Origin: Porodaedalea pini
Taxonomy: Eukaryota; Basidiomycota; Agaricomycetes; Hymenochaetales; Hymenochaetaceae
Assembly (NCBI GenBank): GCA_002794775.1
Contig: NBAY01000005.1
Span: 248,001 to 312,000, forward strand
Length of the DNA: 64,000 nucleotides
Reading direction: 5' to 3'
This document shows positions 10,743-21,098 of the stretch, piece by piece. A program made the position numbers and the translations under genes. The notes under the pieces were generated by a model that saw only the letters and a program-made list of their open reading frames with translations, searched no databases and was not told the DNA's origin. Position 1 is the stretch's first letter. Each line of letters starts with the position of its first letter.

Positions 10743-13090
10743 TTAGAAAGGAGGTCGGTAATTTCAACAGGATGGACAGGCAGAAGACCTGGTGTTATGG
10801 TCACCTTGACAATTGATACAATGTGTGAAATGTTGACATGCGAGATTGTTGGCAGCGGTGCAGGGAGCGCACTTGGCGATGTGCACGGTGGTTTGGTGTG
10901 GCTCAGAACAGATAGTGCAATGTGCAAACTGAATGGCATTTTGTTGAAGGGTGTCCCAAGTGATGACAGTTGTCACATTGGGAGATGGTTGGTCGGGCCG
11001 CATCTCTTCGAGATGTCGGATGACGCCAAAGATCAGGAGATTGCAGTTGTTGTGGAGGAAGAAATGGTCGAATGCTAGGTGGTTAGTGTCTTTTAGGATG
11101 ATAGAGACATTGCAGAAGTCCAGGGTGTTTAGACGTTCAACAGATGCCATAAAACGAGGGGGGTAGAGGAATTCATGTTCAGCAAACTTGGGGAAGGGAT
11201 GATAATTCCTCCATCAAATCATGTTTGGTGTAGAGGGTGTTGGTGTCTTTATCAAATACCGGCATGGCCTGGCAGAATGAGTTTGAACTGAGGAGAGGGT
11301 GTAAACACTTTTGCACCGTTAATGTTAATGACGTGATTAAGAAGGGAAGAAAGGGAAGGGAAGGTAGAATCAAAGTCAGGATGGATGTTAGTGAATGAGA
11401 TGCAGAGGTTACCATTGGAAGTATACTCGATGTTAAGAATGACGAGATGTTTAAAGTCTGCAGTGCCTTTAAGGCCAGAACGAACAATGTTTTTTATGGA
11501 ATTGGGAAGAGGGCGAATGGCAAGGTTATCCAGAAGAGAGAAGTAAATGCACTTGACATTATGGACGCGCATATTAACTAAGCTGTTAGCATGGTTCATG
11601 GGCATGGTGGTGACCTCCCTGTCAGGGTGGTCTGTAGTAGTCTTCGTGACTTTAGTAGGGACCTGCTTGGGCTTTTTCTGGGCAGCCCTGGCGTATGTGA
11701 CCGTGGTGTATCCATCTTTGTCTGTTCCGACCGACTGGATGGGTGGTGTATATATGGTGGTGGATAGACCTGAGCACGGAGCATTGTGTTCGGAGTGCAT
11801 GTAGCCAGCCGGCGCATGAATCGTTCCTTGAGTATCCATTCAGTAGCCAGAACTTGGGATACGAGTCTTGGCCATGGCTGCAGTGTAATCGGTGTGTCTG
11901 CCTTTGGGGGTGGGCACGCGTTGTTTGACTACTGGAGGGGGAGGGGGAAAATGTGGGTCATGGGTGAAATGGGCGCCAAGCGGATCTGGTAAATATTTGT
12001 TGTCTGTGGGAGCATTAGTCGAAAAGGATACTTTGGGTTTAGAGGTATTTTGTGCCTGTTTTTTGAGTTTGTTAGTTTTCTCAGTTAAGGACAATACCAT
12101 AGATACAAGAGAAGAAATAGAATGAGACATATTTGTGAGTTCATCGGAAATGTGTTCATTGCATATGTCCTGAGGGCTGCGATAAATATTATCAAAAATA
12201 TTTCTGCAGTAAGGGGCGTGAATCTTAAAGGAAGTCTGAAATTGGTTAAGAGAGTTATTAGCATAATTCTCATGCTGGGTCTCCTCATCAAACATATTAG
12301 AACAATTGATCCAAAAACAAAGGGAAGAAGCGATACTGACCATGTAATGGCCCATCATGATGAGGTCATTGTAAAAGGGAGTCTCTGACTGCCAGGACTC
12401 TTGATTGATAATATTGCAAAGGTCGTGGACCGACTCTTTAGCAAGTGTGAGAGATTTCTTGTTGACTTCTTCGGAGATAGCCAGATCCTCATCATCGATA
12501 TTGGTGGGATCGTTGTTGAGCTAGGGGGGTTGGCTGTCGACATACAGGTCGTCATTGGCGTCCATGGTGTCCTTGTCATCTGGGATATGACTGATTGTTG
12601 CGGGGTTATTGGGGGCGTCATGTGCTTGGTGCTCGTCCTCGGATGGGGATCATTTAAGAGAAGACTGGGAAGGAATATCCGGGGTGGGGGGGAGGTCTCC
12701 CTGTTTGCGAAGGGCAGTGGCATGCTCATCCACTGCAGTATCGGGTGACCATTTGGCAATGTTACTCGCTGCATAGTCGCATACAGCTTGATTGTGATTG
12801 TATGTTGAGTCGTGTCTGCATTGTTTGCAGAGTTTTGCCACGCCAGAGACACACGAGCGACTGTGATAAGGAAGTTTTTATTTACACTCGTCACATTTGG
12901 TCGGGTCCTTGATGTTGCCTAAGGACCTCAATGATTTGGTTCTATGAAGAGTCAACGGCTTCAGGTTGGGGGGCAGAGCCATCATTAGAGACAAGAAGTT
13001 TTCAGCAATAGAGTCTTTCCCATGGTCTGGATGATGGTGGTAAGAGATCAAGAGTGAGCACTTGTTTGTAAGTTTTGCACTACTTTGCAC
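10739..13090 (-). pseudogene. LINE ORF1 (gag-like, zinc knuckles)
   Basis: ORF1 runs through at least four frames. The first part (13090-12650) has paired cysteines (CDECK, then CKQCRHD after a frame change), suggesting an N-terminal zinc-binding unit. This is followed by ATALRKQGDLPPTPDIP, a segment also present in the proline-rich modules. A coiled-coil-like stretch lies at about 12130-12000 (SSLVSMVLSLTEKTNKLKKQ). A folded, RRM-like region follows at 11640-11250. Two zinc knuckles close the protein at about 10900-10800 (CTICSEPHQTTVHIAKC and CINCQGDHNTRSSAC). The stop at 10739-10741 overlaps the ORF2 start. Confidence 0.7.
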
Positions 13091-14000
13091 TATACATGCT
13101 ATGAGAGGCGGAAAAAAAGGAAGAAGGGGGGAGAGAGGAAAGAATGACCGTGAAGTAGAAAGAGGCCGCTAGGTAGCTTGGAAGTTTAAAGTGTTCATTC
13201 TACTAATTAAAGAAGTCAGAACTAAAGTCTGTAGACCATGGTTTGAAGCGAGGTTTTGTGGGTTTAGATTTGGGTTTAGGTTTTTTATGAGGAGGACGTA
13301 TGGGTTCAATGATGGATTGGGGGTTGCTAGCCATTGTGATCATGGTGGAGCGGGTAGGAGGTACAGGAGGGGGAGAGGGAGGGAATAAAGGGAGGGTGGG
13401 GCGAAAGGCAACCGGAGGAGGAGTAAATTGATCCCAGGAAACTGGGTTAAAGACCGAAGGTCGCGGTATCTGGGGCGAGTATGTTGGGATAGGAGCCAGC
13501 ACCGGGGGACGAGGTGGAGGTGAATGATGGGGTTCAATGTCCATGATGAACTCCACAGATGACTCTGCAGAGGGTACTGGGGATGGTGATCGCTGACGTT
13601 GCATTTCGAACGCATGCTTGGCGATGTATTGGCGGTACTCAATGAACAGAGGTACCTGACTGGCGACCTTCCGGATAGAAGGGCAGTTGCGAGATGGATG
13701 GCGTCTTTTGCACAGACACTTGCTCCAGACGGGAGGGATGACTCGAGGCCGTAGGGATGGGGGGCGACACAGGGGCGTCACCACGGTTGCGCAGAGCTGC
13801 ACGATCGCAAGTAAGATGCAATCAAGTGCGAGGTTGAACCTGAGGAGGGTTCGGTTGACAGACATGAAGGGTAGATCGTTGTTGATCGAGCCACACAGAA
13901 CGTTTAGTAGAGAGGGGGAGTAAGTGTCTCACATTCCCACGGGTGATGGTGGAAGTAAGAGACAAAAGTGAGCACTTGTCGGTTGACGCAAGTTGCATAC
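13085..14000 (-). mobile_element. proline-rich module, copy 1 (LINE-leader-like)
   Basis: The module reads towards the LINE on the same strand. Its leader near 13,990-13,930 (CAAGTGCTCAC, TCTCTTAC, ACCATCA, CGTGGGAA, GTGAGACAC) matches the leader of the LINE itself (near 13,075) and of copy 2 (near 15,590). An uninterrupted 220-codon frame occupies 13865-13203. It starts MSVNRTLLRFNLALD, holds PLCRPPSLRPR, and ends in a proline-rich then lysine-rich tail (PPHKKPKPKSKPTKP). Downstream the word AGTAGTGCAA recurs, as it does after copy 2. Which of two overlapping frames is truly coded is unclear, because the second frame holds CDRAALRNRGD, which resembles LINE ORF1. It begins about 50 bp upstream of the isomerase-like gene. 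Confidence 0.6.
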
Positions 14001-14047
14001 ATTTGCCGCTGGTACTGTACTGGCGATTTCTGACGTTTATATTCTCA

Positions 14048-15192
14048 ATGCTTCGACAGATACCTCTTTCTCTTCGTACGGTCGTGCGTGGACACACGTA
14101 TCGCCCTTGCTATCGTGCATTTTCTTCTCATGCAACGCCTACGAGCAATTTGAGGGCAGCCTGCCGACGCGGTGCACTGTACGCAGCGTTCTCGGTTGCT
14201 GGTGCTGCTCTTTTCCTCCAGAACAGCAACAAGATCCTTCTGGACGCGCAACCACCCGCTCTTGCTTCGTTAACCAAGACAGAGTCTGACGCGACGCGCA
14301 GTTCGTGAGTTGTATAACGTAGCGCGCGGCCCGTGTTAATGTGAACTTCACTCAGCGGACTCTGCTACCGGAATTGAGTTCCCTGAGACGCTCACCATTC
14401 CATCGCGTGTCCGACTTCCGCCATTCCAACTCATTGGTTTAGGCGTGCGAACTGTCTCGTTCCTCAAGATCAAAGTCTACTCTGTTGCATTTTACGCAGA
14501 CCTCACAAACTTGAAGGTCTGGTTCATTTCCGTGTTTACCAATGTCAGAAATGGAGCTCAATACATTCATTTCCAGGTCCCTGAGAACGTCACACCAGAT
14601 GAGAAAGTAGATTTCATAGTCTCGAATACCGCTTGTGTTCTGCGAATCAGTGCGTACTTGCCAACTCCTTTTCTTTAAACGCGCTTGATTTATGCGCATC
14701 ATCAGTCCCCACACGAAACACTTCATACTCTCATCTTCGCGATGGTTTCATTCGTGCTCTACAAGCAAGAATGACGGCCCAGTTGAAGGGCGGAGACCTC
14801 TCCGCGCAGGAGGCCGAAGAAGCACAGTCTCCTCTGCGCAAGCTCAAGTCGATGTTCCCTAACTCACCGCTCGGAAAGGGCGAGCCGCTTGATATCCTGT
14901 TGCTGCCTCCGCCGAAGAATGCTGGCGAAAAAAGGACTCTGGTTGTTCGAGATCTTGGATCTGTCGAGAGCAATTGGGTCGCAAAGTGAGTCAATGGCCT
15001 TGCTAGTCGTAGAATCGGTTTGACTCTTGTATAGAGAATTCGTCATGGCTTACTTTGGGGGTGATGGTCTAAGTCCGCCGGTAAGTCCAACTTCTTCCTG
15101 CACTTTTACACGTCGTCTAATCTCTTGTTTACCAGATGAAAAGTTCTGTTGTCGAATATCTTCAATCCTCACTGGCAGGGCTTACACAATGA
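14048..15192 (+). CDS. chalcone-isomerase-like mitochondrial protein (AIM18/AIM46 type)
   Basis: Six exons join in frame: 14048-14300, 14356-14516, 14577-14649, 14706-14985, 15035-15080 and 15136-15192. The product is about 290 residues. The N-terminus is basic and serine-rich, like a mitochondrial presequence, followed by one hydrophobic segment (ALYAAFSVAGAALFL). The family core then begins: FPETL, LIGLGVRTVSFLKIKVYSV, AFYADL and a C-terminal VAKEFVMAYFGG with SPPMKSSVVEYL. Fungal members are mitochondrial proteins known from yeast AIM18/AIM46. They have the chalcone isomerase fold, but enzyme activity is doubtful. The donor at 14301 (GTTCGT) keeps the frame, whereas the nearer-consensus GTGAGT at 14305 does not. 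The gene is squeezed between two inverted proline-rich modules. Confidence 0.88.
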
Positions 15193-15559
15193 GTGTCGTT
15201 ACTTGAAGCTATTTAACTAGGAAGTAATACATCGTGCGGAATTACATCTAATCACAATACTTGCATCCCATCTCACACCTGCTCGTGGGAGACTTCCAAG
15301 ATATAGCATTATTAGGCTGGTCGGACGCAATATGTCCGGTAAAGCTCTTTCATGATCCTCAGGAGGGCCTTAAGCTTACTTGCAAAGCGAGCTAGCTGAG
15401 AGTAGATCTTGCACTTTTCGCATAGTCATCTCAGAGAATAACTTCAAGGCCTATCCATACTCTCCTTTGGTTCAACATATTTTACATACTAAGCAAGAAA
15501 TAACAACGAGAGCTCACAACAATGATGTAATTGTTTCATTCCGACTTCAGATCTTAATA

Positions 15560-16640
15560 TTGAACCGACGAAGGCCCTTTTGCCCACAGCCACTTGCTCT
15601 CTTACTCCCATCATCCCACCGTGGGAAAGTGAGACACTCGTCCTATACTCTACAACACGTTTTGTGTGCTCGTCTATCGGTTCACCCGATCCTCTCGATG
15701 TCTCCCAACCGTTCCATCCTCCACTTCAACCTCGTACTAGATCGCATTTTGACTGCGATCGTACAGCTTCGCGCATCCGTGGTGACTCCTTTGTGTCGCC
15801 CCCCATCCCTTCGTCTTCGAACCGTTCCTCCTGTCTGTCGACAGCGCCATCACAGACGCCGCTCTAAGTGCTCCGTACACCGTCGCCGAGCCCAACAAGC
15901 TTGCGAGTTCGTCGCTCAACTTATCGATTACCAACAGGCCACCCTCGCCTACCAACGTACTAAACCCTTATCAACCCCATCCGCTGCCTCCTCCCCTATG
16001 TCAGTGGAATTCATTATGGACTCACCCCTGGCCCCGGCAGTCCCCTCGTCTTCGCCGCCGCCATCATCGCTTTTACTTGTCCCACCACCCCGCCTAGCGA
16101 CGCCACCTTTCATATCCTTCCCCGACCCGCAGTCCCAGTGGCCTCGTCCCGGCCAACCACGCCTGTGGACATTGCCTCCACCAGCCACGTCCCATGTTTA
16201 TGGGCCAGTTGCTTCCCAATCCCACCCTCGCCCTAGTCCGGCGCCCGTGGGCCCTTCAGCCCCATCATCACATATTCACCGCATTCCGGTCTTTCCTCCC
16301 TCACCGCCCCCAGTCCCCCCCACTCGCTTATCCACCATCACCCGTACACGTAGCACCTCCTCCAGTGCCCCCCAAGTTCCCACTCCACCCCCCCTTCCAC
16401 CTATTATTCTACGTCACTCTTCACCTATTCGACAGACTGACGTTTCTACTCTGCCTCCCCCCCTTCCACCACTTAAACCGCCCAGCCGTCCACGCCGCCA
16501 CAACTATTCCCTTCAGCCTGTTAGCAGCTCTCTCTCCTTGTCTAACTTCCCCCGCTAGTCGTAGTTCTGCGCTAGCCATAGTTACGTGTCCGTTGTTGTA
16601 GACCCCCCGCGGAGTGCGTAGTAGTGCAATTCTATAAACC
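15560..16640 (+). mobile_element. proline-rich module, copy 2 (inverted relative to copy 1)
   Basis: This is an inverted paralogue of the module at 13085-14000, lying on the far side of the isomerase-like gene. The leader at about 15,560-15,650 and the ORF start at 15698 (MSPNRSILHFNLVLD, then PLCRPPSLRLR) match copy 1 closely. The frame stays open to the stop at 16556-16558 and encodes about 287 residues, rich in proline (PPSPPPVPPT occurs in both copies). The region after the stop again carries AGTAGTGCAA (about 16,620). No endonuclease or RT follows, so only the 5' part of a LINE-like element, or an independent short element, is present. Confidence 0.6.
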
Positions 16641-16660
16641 CACAGCCACCATCAGAAATG

Positions 16661-16735
16661 ACAAATTCTGACAAATTCTGACAAATTCTGACTAAAATTT
16701 GTCAGAATTAGTCACTATTAGTCACTATTAATCAG
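16661..16735. repeat. 10-bp tandem repeat with adjoining inverted copy
   Basis: ACAAATTCTG is repeated three times from 16661 to 16690. It is followed by AAAATTTGTCAGA, an inverted copy, and then by ATTAGTCACT repeated. The sequence can form a hairpin of about 11 bp. No gene overlaps it. Confidence 0.7.
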
Positions 16736-16808
16736 CCTTCTCTCCGCCGCTTTTGCACCTGCACCCCCTCCCCAAAGCGGCAACTACAGCTGCAGATTAC
16801 AAAACACC

Positions 16809-16900
16809 CTCAAAGTGGCATCTCACAAATCACTCAAACCGGCAACTCTGCAAATCGCTCAAACCGGCAACTCTGCAGATCACTCAAAGTGGCAGCATAC
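16809..16900. repeat. 25-bp tandem repeat, about 4 units
   Basis: Units begin CTCAAA at 16809, 16833, 16858 and 16883, so the period is 24-25 bp. The two central units, CTCAAACCGGCAACTCTGCA followed by A/GATC, are almost identical. The outer ones carry AGTGGCA in place of ACCGGCA, which is what CpG decay would produce from CCGG. Confidence 0.75.
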
Positions 16901-16940
16901 ACACAACACTTTGAGCTCAAACAACCCATTTCTCACTTGA

Positions 16941-17215
16941 ACAAAATCGGAAAAATCATTAAAAATTTAAATCTAATTAGAAATTTAATGTGCCATCTTC
17001 CCCATGAGTATTGGTGTATAAATTGCCACATCACATCAACTAATTTGAGCTTTCCTGATGATGCATGAATAGATTGCTTACTTTGCTATCAAACAAAATC
17101 GGAAAAATCATTAAAAATTTAAATCTAATTAGAAATTTAATATGCCATCTTCTTCATAAGTATTGGTGTATAAATTGCCACATCACATCAACTAATTTGA
17201 GCTTTCTTGATGATG
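16941..17215. repeat. 123-bp direct repeat pair
   Basis: Copies at 16941-17063 and 17093-17215 are about 95% alike. Both begin ACAAAATCGGAAAAATCATT and end GATGATG. They are separated by 29 bp. The sequence is AT-rich, without a reading frame. Tandem duplication of one segment is the simplest origin. Confidence 0.85.
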
Positions 17216-17737
17216 AAAAAATAGTTTGCATATATAAGACAGCACAGGACCTTTATGTTATATTAGGACTCACTCCAATGGATGTCCCAAGGAAAAATAA
17301 GATGATATATAAAACTGAGAACATAGGAGCATGACTTGCAGCCAGACTGAAGATTGCAGTGAAGTACAATGTAAGATTGAAAGCAGTACTCTGAGTGAGT
17401 AAGTCAGAGCCTCCAGAGAAAAAGTCAGCAAGGGAAATCTTTGTTTAAGCATTGAACTCCTACATGATCCTCATCCTACAGCACTGAGCATCATTCTAGA
17501 AAACATTGAGGAAGAGAGATCTACAATATGGCTGTCTATAACTGTAGAAGTTGCAAGTTAAGCAGAAATATGCAGGAACAAAAGAAGAGATTGTACATAT
17601 TAGTAATAAGCTTACTACACCTGTCCTTACACATGGGCAACTGACATAATGTGACAACTAATATTGTATTTAGTGGGGCTTTAGTGTAATTAGAATTTCA
17701 CAATAAAATTCAAGTTTCTTCCAGACAGACTAAGATA

Positions 17738-17842
17738 ATACAGGTGGGTGTAAGTGAAGGCTAAGTCATGTGCACCAGTTTAGCTGGGAGTTGCTGCATA
17801 AAGCTTGCACATGACTCAGCCATCACTTACACCCACCTGTAT
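17738..17842. repeat. 37-bp inverted repeat (hairpin)
   Basis: The arm 17738-17774 (begins ATACAGGTGGGTGTAAGTGA) and the arm 17806-17842 (ends TCACTTACACCCACCTGTAT) are inverted copies with about two mismatches and a 31-bp loop. This may be the joined ends of a small TIR element or a foldback remnant. No gene overlaps it. Confidence 0.8.
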
Positions 17843-17898
17843 ATTGTCTGTAGAACTCAGACAAAGCCAGAATAGATATGAGCACTGTGTTTAAACCC

Positions 17899-18253
17899 AA
17901 GTCCTGGCGAAGCCAGGACAGATCTAAGCATTGCATTTAAAAAACAAGTCCTGGCAAAGCCAGGATGGATCTAAGCATTGTGTTTGAAAAAACAAGTCTT
18001 GGTGAAGCCAGGATGGATCTAAGCATTGTGTTCAAAAAAACAAGTCTTGGCAAAAGCCAGAATGGATCTAAGCATTGTGTTTAAAAAAACAAGTCCTGGC
18101 AAAGCCAGGATGGATCTAAGCATTGCATTTAAAAAACAAGTCCTGGCGAAGCCAGGATGGATCTGAGCATTGCATTTAAAAAACAAGTCCCGTCGAAGCC
18201 GGGATGGATCTAAGCACTGCGTTTGAAGCGAAGTCCCGGCGAAGCCGGGACTT
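17899..18253. repeat. 47-bp tandem array of hairpin units (8 copies)
   Basis: Units begin AAGTC at 17899, 17946, 17994, 18042, 18091, 18138, 18185 and 18231, so the period is 46-49 bp. A partial, worn unit lies before the first. Each unit carries a short palindrome of the type TCCTGGC-GAA-GCCAGGA, followed by GATCTAAGCATTG and an A-rich run. The unit nearest the downstream gene reads TCCCGGC-GAA-GCCGGGA and keeps its CpG sites. Units farther away carry TG or CA in their place. The array ends about 280 bp before the start codon of the permease gene. Confidence 0.88.
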
Positions 18254-18530
18254 CAGCTGGTCTTTTTTATTCATGTACGCGGTGGCGCGCGGCGCATGCA
18301 TTTTAGACTCCGCAACGCGTCAGTGATCGACGTTCATTAGTAAATTTGAAACCAACTTCCGCCTCCTCGCCGCCTGTCTCTAAGTAGCTTCATTGACCGC
18401 GTGCTTGGGTTTATAAACGGAAGCAGATAAATTAATAGCTCTCACGGCGTTCTATCCTGCTAAATCTTGTACTTCACGAGCATACTCGCTCTTCGTGAAT
18501 ATCTTTGATACATTCAGTACCGGTCCTGCT

Positions 18531-20699
18531 ATGATCTCTTCGTGGCGTAGCATCTTTGCCCTTGTCGTCTTTTTGCTGACCAGTGAGTAAACATTTTTCT
18601 ACTTCCACAATTCAGTCGGATAACAAACCTTGTCGCTATGTCCTCTTTGTCTGGTAGACCTTGTTGGCGTTTTCCCTCTCCATGTTACGTTACCCCTTCC
18701 GGCCTCGGCGGCCCCTCTTGCATCAAGGCTCGCAGCATATCTTCGATTCTGCATGCCTTCGCAATCATGCTGTGACCTCCATCCATCTCTCTGCAATTCC
18801 GAGAGTCGCCATAAAGCTCTGTTTCGATGGCATAGAATCGCCATCAACTTTCAGACCGCGCCGCTCGCAGCTGTTCTCCTTTTGTTAGCCACGCGTGTCC
18901 TAGACGGCACTGATGTTAGAGAGGGGATAGTTGGTACTGGTGCTAATGGTGTAGAACCGCTGAATATAATGGCGCTTTTCATCTCCTTGGTAGGACAGCG
19001 TGATCCTATCGGAAATGCATGCTATTAACCTCTTCCCGGGATGCAGGCCTATCTATCGATATCACTAGACACTACCGGACTTTTCCGTTTTTTAGCTTTC
19101 TGGGTTGTCCGCAAAGGAGGATCCTCTGGAAGACGCCTTTACTTGTACTTGTACCTTTTCTTCTTTGTTTCTGGTATTTTCGTGGGCAACGTGAGCTTTA
19201 TCATATCACTCTTTCTCTCTGACAGCTGAAAAACTCTTCACTTAGGATCCGGTCATACTGTTCGGCACACCCTTCTTGGCTTACTTCTCCCGCGTCTCTG
19301 GGTGAGCCTCATTCTCAAATTTTCGACTAGAGTATGCCCTTACACTGCCTCAAGCATCGTACCTCCAACGGCATGGATATTTGCGCAGTTCGCAACTGCA
19401 AACATGGGTGAGTTTTTTGTGAATTGGATGTCCCACCTGCTAGAGACATTGCTGATCGAATCTGATATAATACATTGCAGCTTCCGCAGTACTCCCTTCT
19501 GCAAATCTGACAAACCTTGTGTTAACGGGCGCATTCTCCTTCTCCTTTATCTCCTACGCTGCTCATACGATATTACCTGCTCTTGCTGCTGCGGCAGCAG
19601 TATATCCTGTTCTGGCATTCGTCCTGTTTGCCTCGAGGGATCTCGTTCCACGCGAAATCAATGTGGTCGAACTTCAGCATTCTCTCTCCGAGTCTGAGCC
19701 ATCAAAGGCAGGAGATAGTTCGTCGAGACATGCACCTGGAGATCTCAGTGATAAAAATGGAGCAATATTCGGCTGTATTCTGCTTGGCATTACACTTGGC
19801 GTTCTTATAGGCACATCGCCTTTGAAGATTCCGGTGTGGGAGGTCACGGTCCCACCCGCACTTATAATGCTTGGAAGAGATATTTGGCATGACAGAGCGA
19901 AGTGGAGAAAGAATGGGCCATCGGAGGATATAGAGAGGAATCAACAAGGGTTAGATGCTTCATCGGCAGCGATAGAATTAGAGTCTCTCCCAAGAGGTGA
20001 TGCCCCGGAGACCATGCGGAACGACACTCACGGACAGAAAGGTCATTTTACAATGCTGTCATACATTCAGAACATAAGGAACGACACACTGCCCACGGTC
20101 ATGAGCATCGTCCCTCGGCTTCCAGTTTCGCTGGTTCTCTTTGCATTCTGCATGTTTATCCTCGTCCAAGCTTTGACAACCTGGGGTTGGGTTGAGGTCT
20201 TCGCCGGCTGGTGGGCTGCATGGATCCGAGTCTGCGCTGACAAAGGCTCAGGGTCTGTAACTGTCGGTTCCATTGGAGGAATGCTCCTCATAAGCACTTT
20301 GCTCTGTAATGTGGGTTTCTTCTCAGCGTCAACGATGCGGCGTCTTGCTGACCTTTTTTCTTTTTCGCGTAGATTTGCGGAACAAACATAGGAGCAACGA
20401 TCCTTCTTGCCAGAGTGCTACAGGCCTGGCTCGATTCGTCTACTTCCTCTGGCATCGCTGTTGATCCGAAAGTGCGGTTGGGCTCGATCTTCGCTCTCGC
20501 ACTCGGCACCAACTTTGGTGCATTCACCTTTTCATTCTCCGCGTCGCTTGCAGGGCTGCTGTGGCGTGACATACTTCGACAGAAGGGCATTGTGGTTAGG
20601 CAGAAGCAGTTTGCTCTGTTAAACCTCCCAATCATTGGTATTGCGACTGTTTCTGCAGCGGCAGTGCTTGTCGCAGAGGTATACGTTGTCAGTCGCTGA
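18531..20699 (+). CDS. citrate/arsenite-type permease (ArsB/NhaD-like, CitT superfamily)
   Basis: A multi-exon gene encodes a polytopic membrane protein. The first exon, 18531-18582, gives a hydrophobic start (MISSWRSIFALVVFLLT). Acceptors at about 18659, 19043, 19243 and 20373 keep the frame. Family marks are DVREGIVG, IMALFISLAYLSISLDTTG, the discontinuous-helix motif GIFVGNDPVILFGTPFL, and near the end ICGTNIGATILLARVL and LGTNFGAFTFSFSASLAG. These match the ion-transporter superfamily of citrate, arsenite and sodium/proton permeases. A long hydrophilic loop (about 19,660-20,060) separates the two halves. The substrate cannot be told from sequence. The C-terminus ends in a membrane segment (IATVSAAAVLVAEVYVVSR). 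Confidence 0.82.
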
Positions 20700-21095
20700 G
20701 TGGCTGCTGTAATATGTGGGTGCGGGGAATTCAAGGTGTAGTTTTTGCTCTCTTCATTCGCAGAGCGGTGCATCACGGAAGACACTGCAAAAATTGATAT
20801 CGCTTCGAATCGGACGACGTATCAGTGTTTCATAAGATTTGCTGAAGGAATGGGTTTTATTGCAGGATAAGCGGCCGTTAAGCAGTTCTGCTTCAACGCA
20901 TTCCAGAATATAGTACAGAGTTCTATATGAAACAAGCAATACACAGAGAACATGGTTCAGAACAGATGCAACCCGATTATCAGGAACCCCGAGCTCCAAA
21001 CAGAACAACAGCAACCAAGAAACAAGCGTAACATCACGACCTAGAGAACTGTAGCAAGAAAACATACTATACAAAGTTCATCATCATCATCATCA
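20700..21095. other. spacer between convergent genes
   Basis: About 400 bp hold the 3' ends of the permease gene and the NRAMP gene, which converge here. No coding segment is supported. Confidence 0.6.
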
Positions 21096-21098
21096 TCA
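21078..21098 (-). repeat. (TGA)7 microsatellite forming the NRAMP stop
   Basis: On the minus strand the coding sequence ends ATT AAT and is followed by seven consecutive in-frame TGA codons. The first is the stop codon. Confidence 0.9.

Larger units (their letters stand above)
7736..13095 (-). mobile_element. non-LTR retrotransposon (LINE) with ORF1, endonuclease and RT
   Basis: The element is about 5.3 kb, read on the minus strand, with its 5' end near 13,095 and its 3' end near 7,736. The order is a short leader, a gag-like ORF1 with zinc knuckles, an ORF2 with an AP-type endonuclease then a reverse transcriptase, and a short tail. The ORF1 stop and ORF2 start overlap as ATGA (10739-10742), a usual LINE arrangement that allows re-initiation. 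The coding parts carry several frameshifts, so this copy is probably dead. The tail (7740-7960) is full of GGAATG words on the plus strand and lacks a long poly(A). No RNase H domain is evident. It resembles fungal Tad/jockey-like elements with an APE-type endonuclease; the clade is inferred. Confidence 0.85.

Noticed and set aside
15380..15697. N-terminal extension of the copy 2 proline-rich ORF
   Set aside because: Copy 1 aligns only from the ATG equivalent to 15698; upstream is the shared leader.
17899..18253. Array considered as a CRISPR or structured RNA
   Set aside because: There are no unique spacers, the host is eukaryotic, and the paired stem changes are explained by CpG decay.
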